Source of the DNA: Azorinus chamasolen
Lineage: Eukaryota > Mollusca > Bivalvia > Cardiida > Solecurtidae
Assembly: GCA_963576725.1 (NCBI GenBank)
Contig: OY755241.1
Span: forward strand, 76,494,701 to 76,558,700
Direction: 5' to 3'
Length of the DNA stretch: 64,000 nucleotides
A program made the translations under genes and the position numbers. The notes beneath the pieces were generated by a model. That model worked only from the letters and a program-made list of their open reading frames with translations, made no database searches and was not told the origin of the DNA. Below, piece after piece: positions 54,993 through 64,000 of this stretch. Position 1 is the first letter of the stretch. Each line of letters opens with the position of its first letter.

Positions 54993-55136
54993 CTTCCATG
55001 ATGACCTCTGAGAGTGAGATTCGTGATCTGTCAATGGCTATTTCATGTAGGCATACATACAGATCAAACGGAGCAGATGGTGAGACAGGTGGGCGGAGTT
55101 CTGGTATCGGGGACACGCCCCGTGGGTAACTCCTTA
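54993..55136 (-). CDS. RYK-like kinase exon: juxtamembrane region into kinase start
   Basis: The 144-nt exon is flanked by acceptor tgctttcag and donor GAAG|GTGAGT, entering after one codon base and leaving with one (phase 1). It encodes VRSYPRGVSPIPELRPPVSP, then a predicted helix and IAIDRSRISLSEVIMEG, the conserved lead-in to the RYK kinase glycine loop. The phase joins exactly to 53960-53871. It also accepts phase-1 sequence from the 56085 exon. The Pro-rich segment would be cytoplasmic. The transmembrane segment and WIF ectodomain expected of RYK are not seen in this window. Confidence 0.65.
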
Positions 55137-55189
55137 CTGAAAGCACAGAATCTACTAAAATGTATACTCGCAACAAAAATGTCCCTCAA

Positions 55190-55420
55190 ACAAACGCTTT
55201 TTCACGCCTTTGCAAACAAAGATGACTCAGATCAGATGGCTCCTAGAAGAGCCATCTGATAAGGGTCTACTCTGTTTGCTTATAAAATCATAATAGATCT
55301 GACACTAGTTTTTACCAACACCAAAAAATCATGTGAACATATGCCATTTCAAAAAGTCAGCTAATAAATATTCATGACGTCATTATTTCATGAATATTCC
55401 ACATGTAAAGGGTTAACAGT
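55190..55420 (+). mobile_element. PB1 palindromic MITE
   Basis: 'cctcaaacaaacgctttttc', palindrome gcaaacaaagatgactcaga ... aagggtctactctgtttgc (55213-55279), 'gaatattccacatgtaaagg' and gttaac at 55413. Almost full length though the left TTAA is lost. Confidence 0.65.
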
Positions 55421-55479
55421 TTCTTTGATACAGATGCCTTATACACATTGGCAAAAACTGTAGATCCACACCTGCTGGT

Positions 55480-55580
55480 CAACTCTGTACTTATAAGCAA
55501 ACTTAGGATGACCTGATCAGAAGGCTCCTACATGGACCATCTAATCTTGGTCTACACTGTTTGCAAAGTCATGATTGTAT
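55480..55580 (-). repeat. PB1 palindromic MITE fragment
   Basis: cttataagcaaacttaggat ... cttggtctacactgtttgca (55490-55565). Left arm damaged. Confidence 0.5.
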
Positions 55581-56084
55581 GATTAAATCACTAAGTATCT
55601 TCTGTCTGAGAAAAAATATCCTATGAACTCACTATATTTTCCTTTCATCTTAAAACTTGAGTATTTGCAAAAAACAAGAATTTTGTCAAAAACTGAAAGT
55701 TTAACATAAAAAGTATGACAAACAGGTGTGATAAAACATTGTGATAGACAGACAGACAGACAGACAACAGAGAACTAGTCTCTAAGAGTCACCCTGCTAA
55801 ACCAACTGACAAACAAGAGAAAGTCAAATGAAGCTATTATGAATACAGATCAGACAACTTAATTTGATATCGGATATAAACGATAAATAAGAACAGCTTA
55901 TCGTTAGATTCTACATTTTGAAAGTTTATACAAATTAGAACATCAAAACATGGCGAGGCGGGTCGTCCTATCTCCTCGAAATGTATACAAATCTTTACAC
56001 ACTTGTATGCTATAAGCATAATATTTCACAAATACATAATCCGGACACTCATATATCAGAAATATGAACATTAAAAGGACTTAC

Positions 56085-56150
56085 CGCTCAATATTTGTTG
56101 CTTTGCCTTCTCTGTTTGACCTACTTCTATAAAATGACGCACTAGATAAT
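56085..56150 (-). other. Candidate 5' exon of the RYK-like gene
   Basis: A strong donor AGCG|GTAAGTCC ends an exon at 56085. Upstream on the minus strand a frame reads VRHFIEVGQTEKAKQQILS and runs in phase 1 into the 55136 exon, but no ATG occurs before an in-frame stop about 30 codons upstream. It is either a non-coding first exon or an internal exon with an acceptor near 56140. If it is the first exon, translation could start only at the Met just before the glycine loop. Confidence 0.4.
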
Positions 56151-56260
56151 GATCACGTGATCTTTTTCTCTTATGGTTCTACGCTTCTGCTATTGATTAA
56201 TATCGTTGGTCGCTGAAGGCAGGATATCAGGCATCCGCATCCTTGTTATCACGTGGTCTC
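56150..56260 (-). promoter_or_regulatory. Candidate promoter with two CACGTG E-boxes
   Basis: gatcacgtgatc at 56151-56162 (CACGTG 56154-56159) and tatcacgtgg with CACGTG at 56250-56255 lie upstream of the candidate exon. Composition rises above the local AT background. CACGTG is bound by bHLH-type factors in animals. Promoter function is inference from position only. Confidence 0.3.
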
Positions 56261-57085
56261 CTCGTTTCAGCTTTTTCTTCTAGAATGGTACCCGGTCTAC
56301 CCTGTATGTTTTGTTTCGTTTGCTCAATATATCGGTAACCGGACTGTGCTTTATAAGCATGTTTTTGTAAATATTTATGAAAAAATGTATTTAAATTGAC
56401 AGGAAACTAGTAATATTAAATTGATTCAATTTATATTTCCCAAAGTCGAAATGTTTTCTAGATTACAAATAAACCCTTCTGCTAACACACTTGTGAACTT
56501 CCGCCTATAACTGTGTTTCAGCGAACCTTTCGGTCGTTTAGTAAGAAATCACTGCGCCGTTTCCCAAGCGTTCATTAATCTCGGACAATATTTTGCCTCA
56601 ATTTAACTTGCACGAACTTTTAAGAGAATCTGAATAAACTCATCTGTTCATTTGCACAACACTCTTTCCGAGATCTAACTTGAAAACTAGCTGTTTTTCT
56701 GCGCATACAAGGGATTACTTGTTGAGTTAACCGGAAGAAGAAGAATACTTTGTTCGGGCTTTTTTCACAAGACGATTCGTGTCTGTGGACGCCTTAGTCT
56801 GCTTGATTTCTTGATAAATCCTTATCGAAAAGCCAAATTCTTAAAACAATAATCCAATTCCACTGCGTATTAAGCGTTTGAATGAATGTTGTAAAAAACT
56901 ACCACTGATTTGGATCGGAAAGAAAAGTATAAACAGAATTGTTGCGGCATTGCTGTGTACATTGTAAGGGTGGGCAGTCGTATTACAAACTCAATGGCCT
57001 TGGGGTCTTTCGACCCAAGGCCAAAAACCATGCATTAAAAGGAAATTTAACTCGTTATCTGATGAATGCTTGATATCCTCATTTG
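56261..57085. other. Unassigned spacer
   Basis: No repeat family or exon identified. A small hairpin 'ggccttggggtcttt' / 'cgacccaaggcc' occurs near 56996-57023. Confidence 0.3.
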
Positions 57086-57521
57086 AACAAGAGGGCCAGA
57101 ATGGCCCTGAAGCGCTCACCAGACAATCCGAGGAGAAGATTTTCAAAGTTTTCACTATATGTTTCTATTGAAAACTGGCTACCCCTAGGGCGGGGCCAAT
57201 TTTGACCCCAGGGTCATAATTTATATAACTATTATAGAGGACCTGAACATGATGTTATGTGCTAAATATGAAAGTTACGAACCTTCCAGTTTCAGAGGAG
57301 AAGATTTTCAAAGTTTTCACTATATGTTTCTTTTGAAAACTGGCTACCCCTGGGGCGGGGACAATTTTGTAGAGGACCTGAACATGATGCTATGTGTCAA
57401 ATATGAAAGCTGAGAACCTACTGACTAAGGACAACGGACGTTGGACGACGCACACCAACGGACATCAATCAGGCAATCACAAAAGCTCACCCTGAGAACT
57501 TTGTGCTCTGATGAGCTAAAT
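57086..57521 (+). mobile_element. Hairpin-ended element, type A, short copy (A4)
   Basis: Start aacaagagggccagaatggc; key 'gctcaccagac' (57114-57124). End: ggacgacgcacaccaacgga, 'ctctgatgagc' (57506-57516), taaat. Only about one and a half ~155-bp units remain ('gggtcataatttatataact', 'ctacccctggggcggggaca'). The ends pair with a mismatch that uses G-T/A-C; it carries the CCAG-type key like A3. Confidence 0.8.
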
Positions 57522-57596
57522 ATAATGTGAATCTTTCTTTGAAAATGTAAATTTGGAAACGTATAACAATGGCATGCAGAATTAGACCTGTAACTA

Positions 57597-59419
57597 ATAT
57601 GCAGACCCTGATAGAACAGCTCCATAATGAGCTGTATAGTATGGGTCTACTCTGATAGAACAGCTCCTTGAGGAGCTATATAGTATGGGTCTACTCTGAT
57701 AATACAGCTCCTTGAGGAGCTTATAGTATGGGTTTACCCTGATAGAACAGCTCCTTGAGGAGCTGTATAGTAGGTCTACTCTGATAGAACAGCTCCTTGA
57801 GGAGCTTATAGTATGGGTCTACTCTGATAGAACAGCTCCTTGAGGAGCTATATAGTATGGGTCTATATCCTGATAGAACAGCTCCTTGAGGAGCTATATA
57901 GTATGGGTCTACTCTGATAGAACAGCCCCTTGAGGAGCTTATAGTATGGGTCTATCCTGATAGAACAGCTCCTTGAGGAGCTATATAGTATGGGTCTATA
58001 CCCTGATACAGCAGCTCATAGGAGCTGTATAGGATGGGTCTACTTTGATAGAACAGCTCCAAGAGGAACTGTATAGTATGGGTCTACTCTAATAGAACAG
58101 CTCTTTGAGGAGCTGTATAGGAAGGGTCTACTCTGATAGAACAGCTTTTAGAGGAACTGTATAGTATGGGTCTACCCTGATAAAAAAGCTCCAAGAGGAG
58201 CTGTGTAGTATGGTTTACTATGAGAGAAAAGCTCTTAGAGGAGCTGTATAGGATGTGTCTACCCTGATAGAAAAGCTCTGAGAGGAGCTGTATAGTATGG
58301 GTCTACTCTGATAGAACAGCTCCTAGAGGAGCTGTATAGGAGGGGTCTACCCAGATAGAACAGCTCTTAGAGGAACTGTATAGTATGGGGCTTCCCTGAT
58401 AGAAAAGCTCCAAGAGGAGCTGTATAGTATGTGTCTACCCTGATAGAAAAGCTCCAAGAGGAGCTGTATACATGTAGTATGGGTCTACCCTGATAGAAAA
58501 GCTCTTAGAGGAGCTGTATAGGAAGGGTCTACTCTGATAGAACAGCTCTTAGAGGAACTGTATAGTATCGGTCTACCCTGATAGAAAAGCTCCAATAAGA
58601 GCTGTGTAGTATGGTTTACTATGAGAGAAAAGCTCTTAGAGGAGCTGTATAGGATGGGTCTACCCTGATAGAAAAGCTCTGAGAGGAGCTGTATAGTATG
58701 GGTCTACTCTAAAAGAACAGCTCCTAGAGGAGCTGTATAGGACTGGTATACCCAGATAGAACAGCTCCTAGAGGTACTGTATAGTATGGGGCTTCCCTGA
58801 TAGAAAAGCTCAAAGAGGAGCTGTATAGTATGGGGCTTCCCTGATAGAAAAGCTCCAAGAGGAGCTGTATAGTATGGGTCTACCCTGATAGAAAAGCTCC
58901 AAGAGGAGCTGTATACATGTAGTATGGGTCTACCCTGATAGAAAAGCTCTTAGAGGAGCTGTGTGGTATGGTTTACTATGAGAGAAAAGCTCCTTGAGGA
59001 ACTGTATAGTATGGGTCTACCCTGATAGAAAAGCTCAAAGAGGAACTGTATAGTATGGGTCTACCCTGACAGAAAAGCTCCTTGAGGAGCTGTATAGGAG
59101 GGGTCTACTCTGATAGAAAAGCTCCAAGAGGAACTGTATAGTATGGGTCTACCCTGATAGAAAAGCTCCTTAAGGAGCTGTATAGGAGGGGTCTACTCTG
59201 ACAGAAAAGCTCCAAGACGAACTGTATAGTATGGGTCTACCCTGATAGAAAAGCTCCTTGAGGAGCAGTATAGGAGGGTTCTACTCTGATAGAAAAGCTC
59301 CAAGAGGAACTGTATAGTATGGGTCTACCCTGATAGAAAAGCTCCTTGAGGAGCTGTATAGGACGGGTCTACTCTGATAGAACAGCTCCCAAGTGGAGCT
59401 GTATAGTATGGGTCTACCA
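57597..59419. repeat. Palindromic satellite array, ~44-bp unit, about 41 copies
   Basis: Each unit reads roughly 'tgatagaacagctccttg' + 'aggagctgtatagtatgggt' + 'ctactc'. Every unit centres on a self-complementary core agctccttgaggagct or a variant (ctcttagaggag, ctccaagaggag, ctctgagaggag), so variation keeps pairing. The first unit (57600-57653) still has both outer arms of the dispersed PB1 palindrome (gcagaccctgatagaacag ... gtatgggtctactctg), marking it as the probable founder. Later units group into blocks, for example 58130-58260 and 58510-58640. The array stops at the LTR. Confidence 0.9.
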
Positions 59420-59420
59420 A

Positions 59421-59666
59421 TGTTCTGGAGATTATATCGATTTAAATAGATCCATAGTAATCGAGCCCGCAAGCTGGGCTGCAGTCGTACCGCAGTTACA
59501 GCGGTCAGAGTTTTAGAGTGTAAGCCATGCTGTCCGGTATCGGGTTGTTGTAGTTATCGCCATTATCGCTATCTATCGCTGTTAATCATCGAAGGAATAA
59601 TAAAGAAAATCCAAGAAAATTGACGTGTTATTTTGATCATCAGCCTGCTAGGATATCGTATGAACA
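59421..59666 (+). repeat. 5' LTR of a BEL/Pao retrotransposon, 246 bp
   Basis: It starts TGTTC and ends GAACA, a 5-bp inverted terminus, and the primer-binding site follows four bases later. AATAAA lies at 59599-59604, near the end, as in an R-region polyadenylation signal. 'gattatatcgattta' near the start may serve as the TATA region. It inserted directly at the edge of the satellite (ctaccaa|TGTTC). The 3' LTR lies beyond the window. Confidence 0.75.
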
Positions 59667-59670
59667 TTTA

Positions 59671-59681
59671 TGGTAGCAGAG
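59671..59681 (+). promoter_or_regulatory. Primer-binding site matching initiator tRNA-Met
   Basis: TGGTAGCAGAG is complementary to the last 11 bases of animal initiator tRNA-Met (…CTCTGCTACCA). Its position, four bases after the LTR end, is as expected for minus-strand DNA priming. Confidence 0.75.
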
Positions 59682-59721
59682 CGAGGTTTAATTATGATGT
59701 AGAGTTTGGATTTATGTGAAA

Positions 59722-60711
59722 ATGAGCCTAGAACAGGACGTTGATAGGCAGGCCCAGCGAGCCTTGCTGAAAATCCTTGAATTAAAGCAAAGGAAAACGC
59801 GGATTAAGACGGCGTTTACCAAATCAAAAAATAAACTGCTGGATTCTGTATCTGCATCGGGAGAATCATTTGATAAACTTGTGACAGAAGAACTGAAAGC
59901 AAGGTTCGAACAAGCATACGAGGATGTGTTTCAATCGTTGGAAGTTTTGAGTTTAGAGTATAACGAGCAGAACGATGTGGACGGCGAAGGGAAGACGGCA
60001 AAGGAACAAGAGAAAATAGAAAGTGAATATGAATCAACAAACGCTGTGTTGAGGAAAGTGATTGATGACACAATTAAAGCTCCAGCACCATCCGAAAAAG
60101 TGGAGTTAGGGAAAGACATGTGGAAACAATTAAAAAGAATTTCTATTCCGGTATATGACGGTGATAAGAAAAAGTATGAAAGCTGGAAAGCTGCATTTGT
60201 TGCATGCATTGATAAGTCTCCTGCAACCCCTGAATATAAACTCTTACAATTACGCCAGTATTTGTCAGGGGAAGCACTGAAAACAATTGATAATCTCGGG
60301 CATTCACCACCAGCATATGAAGCAGCGAAAGACAGGTTAGAGAGAAAGTTTGGAGGCGAACGTCGAAAAATTAATTTGCACCTTGAACAAATTTGAATTT
60401 TCCCTGAATTAAAAGATGGGAGTGCTAAAAATCTTGAAACATTTTCAGACCTTCTGGATATAACCGTGATCAATTTATAGGAAATGGAGAAAGACAGTGA
60501 TTTAATGGATGGAACTTTGTATTATTTGCTGCAGAAAAAGATGACAAAAAGCATGCTAGCAAAATATCACAGGTGGGTTAGTGAAAATTATAAAGAAGAA
60601 TCGGTTCAGGTACTAAGAGAATGGGTTGTGCAAGAATCAAAATATTTGACTATTGCTTCTGAAACCATACATGGTTTTGAGGATAAAAATTACACTTATC
60701 GAAGAGATTAA
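59722..60711 (+). pseudogene. BEL/Pao gag, two internal stops
   Basis: The first in-frame ATG is at 59722 (MSLEQDVDRQAQ). An N-terminal coiled coil (residues ~1-140) precedes the Pao gag core (RISIPVYDGDKKKYESWKAA; LLQLRQYLSGEALKTIDNLG; KDRLERKFGG). In-frame TGA at 60394 and TAG at 60478 interrupt it; the same frame then continues to TAA at 60709. In this superfamily gag and pol are one frame, and here all pieces up to 61818 are indeed in one frame. Dead copy unless the stops are read through. Confidence 0.8.
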
Positions 60712-60750
60712 AAGTCAAGGTACAAACCACAGCGTGATCATGATCGTACA

Positions 60751-61290
60751 ATGTTTGTAGGGGATGTGAAACAGGAGCAAAACAATGGTTGTAAACTTTG
60801 CTGTGGAGCACATGGAATTTGGAAGTGTGAAAACTTCAAATCGTTAAAAATCCCAGAACGATGGGAAAAAGCAAAGGAGTTAAAATTGTGCTTTAGGTGT
60901 TTGGGAAGTAGCCATACAGGAAGAGATTGTCGGAGGTCACAGCGGTGCAACCTTAACGGTTGTACCAGAGTTCACCACAGATTGCTGCACAAAAGTGAAT
61001 TGAATCCACAAGCAGCACCATATGAGCCAAAAAATAGAACATTCACTAACATAACACCGAACATGTATGTTGCACTAAGGACAGTGCCTGTTCTCATTTG
61101 TGCAAATGACCGTGAATTAAAAATTAACGCTTTGCTCGATGATGGTAGTACAAAAACATATATCAATGAGGACGTTGTAGAGGAGCTAGGCTTAAGAAAC
61201 GGATCAAACGAGTTTGAAAATGTGAAAGTTACAACCTTAAATGGGAAAATGCAAACTATTCAGACAATGCAAGTGAAATTTCACATTTAA
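60751..61290 (+). pseudogene. BEL/Pao zinc knuckles and aspartic protease
   Basis: Cys/His motifs CKLCCGAHGIWKC, LCFRCLGSSHTGRDC and CNLNGCTRVHHRLLH are the triple knuckle region typical of Pao gag. It is followed at about residue 125 by LLDDGSTKTYINEDV, the retropepsin-like DxGS motif with Asp kept, and a helix ELGL. The frame closes at TAA 61288-61290, in the place where Pao polyproteins normally run on to RT. Confidence 0.8.
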
Positions 61291-61311
61291 AGTGTAGATG
61301 GAAACACTGAA

Positions 61312-62567
61312 TTGACTATGGAAGCAAATACAGCCCAGAGAGTAACAGGTAATCTCAAGCCAATAGACTGGAACAAATTGTCAAACAACTGGGCTCATCT
61401 GAGGGGTTTACCATTCGCATCAATAGGGAAAAAGCCAAAAGTGGATTTGTTAATAGGCCTTGACTATACAGAACTGCATAAGTCATTAGGGGAATTGAGC
61501 GGTGAGGAGGGGTCACCTAGTGCTAGATTAACCCCTCTTGGATGGACATGTGTGGGTCCACTCAATATTGGGACACATGAGCAAATTGACAGTTACTTAA
61601 CATTTCATTCAAGAACATATGGTTCTATGAGTGAGGATGTTAGTGATGTTCTTAGAAAGTTTTGGGAAGTTGAAACTGTCGGACAAAATGTAAAACAACC
61701 TCTAACTGCTGATGAGCACAAAGTCATGGAATTTATGGACAAAGGCCTAAAAAACACGATCAAGAGCATCAGAGATACGAAGTGCCAATTCCATGGAAAG
61801 CTAATAAAAGTGAGTTGAAAAGTAGTAATTTTGCAATGGCGAAGAGGAGGCTCGAATTTACTGAGAAAAAGTTGCAAAAGAGCCCAGAACTGAAAAAATC
61901 GTACAGTGAAACCATTGATAGGTATGAACAAAATGGGTATATATCGAAAGTCGCTGGAAATGAACTGGCTGAAGGGCCAAGATGGTATCTTCCACATTTT
62001 CCTGTTGTGAGAATGGATAAAGCAACAACCAAAGTGAGATTGGTATTTGACATGTCAGCAAAATATGACAGTGTATCATTAAATGACATCATATCCCAGG
62101 GACCAAAGCTGCAGAACGAATTATATGATGTGCTGCTTAGATTTCGAAAACATGAAGTTGCTATTGTTTCGGATATTCAAGAAATGTACTTACAAATTGG
62201 ACTATTCAAACCTGATAGGCGTTTTCACAGCTTCTTGTGGCGCCAGAACACTGACAATGAACCTGAGGTTTATGAGTTTAATCGAGTCGTTTTCGGTGTG
62301 AATGCTTCACCATTTCTCGCTCAGTATGTGACGCAGCAAAATGCTCGAAAATACCAGAGCAACTTTCCGCTGGCAGCAGAATCTATCGTTAAATCAACTT
62401 ATATGGATGATACAATGGACTCTGTAGATTCTGTCAAAACAGGGATTGCTTTGTATAGAGAACTATGTAGTTTGTGGGAAAAAGCTGGTATGAAACCAAG
62501 AAAATGGATGTCGAACTCTGAAGAAGTGCTACGGCACATTCCACAAGAAGAAGAGCTTTTCAAGTAG
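61312..62567 (+). pseudogene. BEL/Pao reverse transcriptase, frameshifted
   Basis: The first part, 61312-61818, covers the protease-RT linker (VDLLIGLDYTELH; PLGWTCVGPL; FWEVETVG). A frame change between 61782 and 61818 leads into the RT: RWYLPHFPVVR, VRLVFDMSAKYD, AIVSDIQEMYLQIGL (first Asp), FGVNASPFLAQYV, and TYMDDTMDS (YMDD box). The frame closes at TAG 62565-62567 before the thumb is complete. All three RT aspartates are present, so decay is recent in character. Confidence 0.85.
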
Positions 62568-62568
62568 A

Positions 62569-63430
62569 TATTGGAAGTGAAGAACTGCCTTCCTTAAAGG
62601 CTCTAGGGTTGAATTGGATCTCTGAAACAGACATGTTTACATACCAATATAATGAGCCAAATAGTGACATGAAATTGACAAAAAGAACAGTTCTGAAAAC
62701 TATAGCAGCTATATTTGACCCACTTGGATTTGTAGTTCCGTTCACTGTGAGGGTAAAAGTTATACTACAAAAGATATGGTTGGCTGGACTCGACTGGGAC
62801 GACGAACTTCCCAAGACTTTGGCAAATGAAGTTAAACAGTGTTTTGCAAAAATCAGAGATTTGGCACAAATTGCAGTACCTCGTTGCTTGAATGTGAAAC
62901 AAAATAGTGAAATTCATACATTTGTAGATGCATCCAGTCAAGCATATGGTGCGGTAGTGTATGTTCGAAATGACCACCGTGATAATGTCAGCATCAATTT
63001 GGTAACATCTAAGAGTAAAGTGGCTCCGTTAAAAACAATTAGTATACCAAGACTCGAACTCATGGCGGCAGTGCTAGGTTTGACATTATCAAAGAATGTT
63101 TGTCAAGTGCTAGATTGTAACATAAGAGATGTTAAACTATGGTCAGATAGTATGAACATATTGTATTGGATCCGAAATCAAAGTAAGCAGTTTAAACCCT
63201 TCGTAGCCAACTGGTTAGGAGAAATTCAGAGTCAGACTGATCCAGAGCAGTGGCGCTATATTTCAACCAAAGAAAACCCCGCCGATCTAACAACTCGAGG
63301 TGAAACTGTTTCCAAGCTGGCAGAAAACAGTTTATGGTGGAATGGTCCATTATTTCTGCAAAAGCCTGAGATCGAATGGCCAGAAAACAGATTTCAACCT
63401 GATGAAAGTGCTAAGTGCGAACAAAAGTAA
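62569..63430 (+). pseudogene. BEL/Pao RT thumb and RNase H (peptidase A17-region) segment
   Basis: After a one-base frame change near 62555 the reading goes ALGLNWISETDMFTYQY, FDPLGFVVPFTVRVK, WDDELPKTL, then RNase H: HTFVDASSQAYGAVVYV (first Asp), IPRLELMAAVLGL (Glu) and KLWSDSMNILYWI (Asp). Next is the VANWLGEIQ / ENPADLTTRG block, which precedes integrase in Pao elements. Closes at TAA 63428-63430. Confidence 0.85.
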
Positions 63431-64000
63431 AATGCTTTGAAGAGAATAGCTTCTAAATGACAATTGACCTGGCAGGCACAAATACAATAGACCCTAGTTT
63501 CAGGCTCTTGCCAGAGCAGTTTTCAAATTGGAGATATTACACAAGAGTGTGTGCTTGAACATATAAGATTTATCGAAAATTGCCAATTGCCCAAAACTGA
63601 GAGAAATGTAAACGAAGAACTCAAAGTAAGTGAAATTCAAAATATTGAAAACAAAGTAATCTGTAGTGTTCAATCAAATGTGTTCAAACAAGAATATGAT
63701 AGTCTGATGAAAAAAAGAAATATTTCAAGTACAAGCAAGTTACTGCAGTTAAATCCTATGCTTGATGAAGACGGAGTGATGAGGAGTAGTAGTTGGCTCA
63801 AGTATATTGAACATTTATCATTTGAGTGTAAACACCCCATCATTCTGCCAAGGAAACATCCTGTAACAAAATTGATTATAAGGTACTATCATGAAAAAGG
63901 ACATCATAGTGGAACAAATCAAGTTCTGTCATCAATATCGACCAGATTTTGGATATTGTTCGCACGCGAAGCCATCAGAGAAGTGGAAAACGAATGTTCC
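63431..64000 (+). pseudogene. BEL/Pao integrase N-terminal zinc domain, cut by window end
   Basis: The first ~150 bases contain stops in the working frame. From about 63600 the frame is open, with a Pao-type tether, HPIILPRKHPVTKLIIRYYH, then EKGHHSGTNQVLS, ISTRFWI and ENEC. The His-His part and the first Cys of an HHCC zinc finger are present. The second Cys and the DDE core lie beyond 64000. Confidence 0.7.

Noticed and set aside
57597..59419. CRISPR-like array of short palindromic repeats
   Set aside because: Units are contiguous with no unique spacers, there are no cas genes, and the DNA is eukaryotic; it is a satellite.
62560..62977. Minus-strand frames opposite the BEL/Pao RT and RNase H
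   Set aside because: Antisense shadows of real coding sequence.

Overview
This window is animal nuclear DNA, most likely from a bivalve mollusc. It is AT-rich, has intron-split genes and almost no long open reading frames. It is packed with repeat types I associate with clams, mussels and oysters: tRNA-headed SINEs, short elements with minisatellite cores ending in GACGGACA-type tracts plus a hairpin, and BEL/Pao, Ty3/Gypsy and 2A-bearing LINE retroelements. The clade call rests on repeat style, not on a species match.

Layout. 0-3 kb: MITE fragments, then an element with a ~146-bp minisatellite core that carries a SINE with a 12-bp target duplication. 3.2-5.8 kb: a LINE endonuclease region cut cleanly in two by another minisatellite-core element. 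6-10.3 kb: MITE remnants, one candidate exon, a tRNA-SINE dimer, a ~60-bp tandem repeat and a foldback element. 10.5-17.2 kb: a minus-strand Ty3/Gypsy relic with RT, integrase and an unusual downstream region (zinc-finger-like, coiled-coil, BTB/T1-like), flanked by direct repeats. 17.3-29.5 kb: a nest in which one minisatellite element contains two other element types and a 7.2-kb TIR element that itself contains a full element of the outer type. 29.7-32.8 kb: pogo-like MITEs, one inside another, a piggyBac-like MITE and a 26-bp minisatellite. 32.8-56.2 kb: gene-bearing territory on the minus strand, with a Myb/SANT-like gene (four linked exons), kinase exons resembling RYK, and three orphan exon candidates. 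Its introns are full of TTAA-flanked palindromic MITEs. 57-59.4 kb: a short minisatellite-type element and a ~41-copy palindromic satellite. 59.4-64 kb: a BEL/Pao retrotransposon with 5' LTR and primer-binding site, running off the window.

How the pieces relate. Three mobile systems explain most of the DNA. (1) Hairpin-ended elements with minisatellite cores: four types (A-D) each carry a 10-11 nt 5' 'key' whose reverse complement forms the 3' hairpin arm, and the key changes in step at both ends. (2) TTAA-flanked MITEs of three families sharing terminal CCC-TTT/ATT-type starts, each built around a large palindrome; one family seems to have seeded the satellite at 57.6 kb. (3) Foldback elements made of a ~120-140 bp palindrome followed by a TIR-bounded body. 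Host genes are few and fragmentary. Every retroelement coding region seen here carries frameshifts, stops or deletions. All calls come from reading the sequence; no alignment or database search was run.
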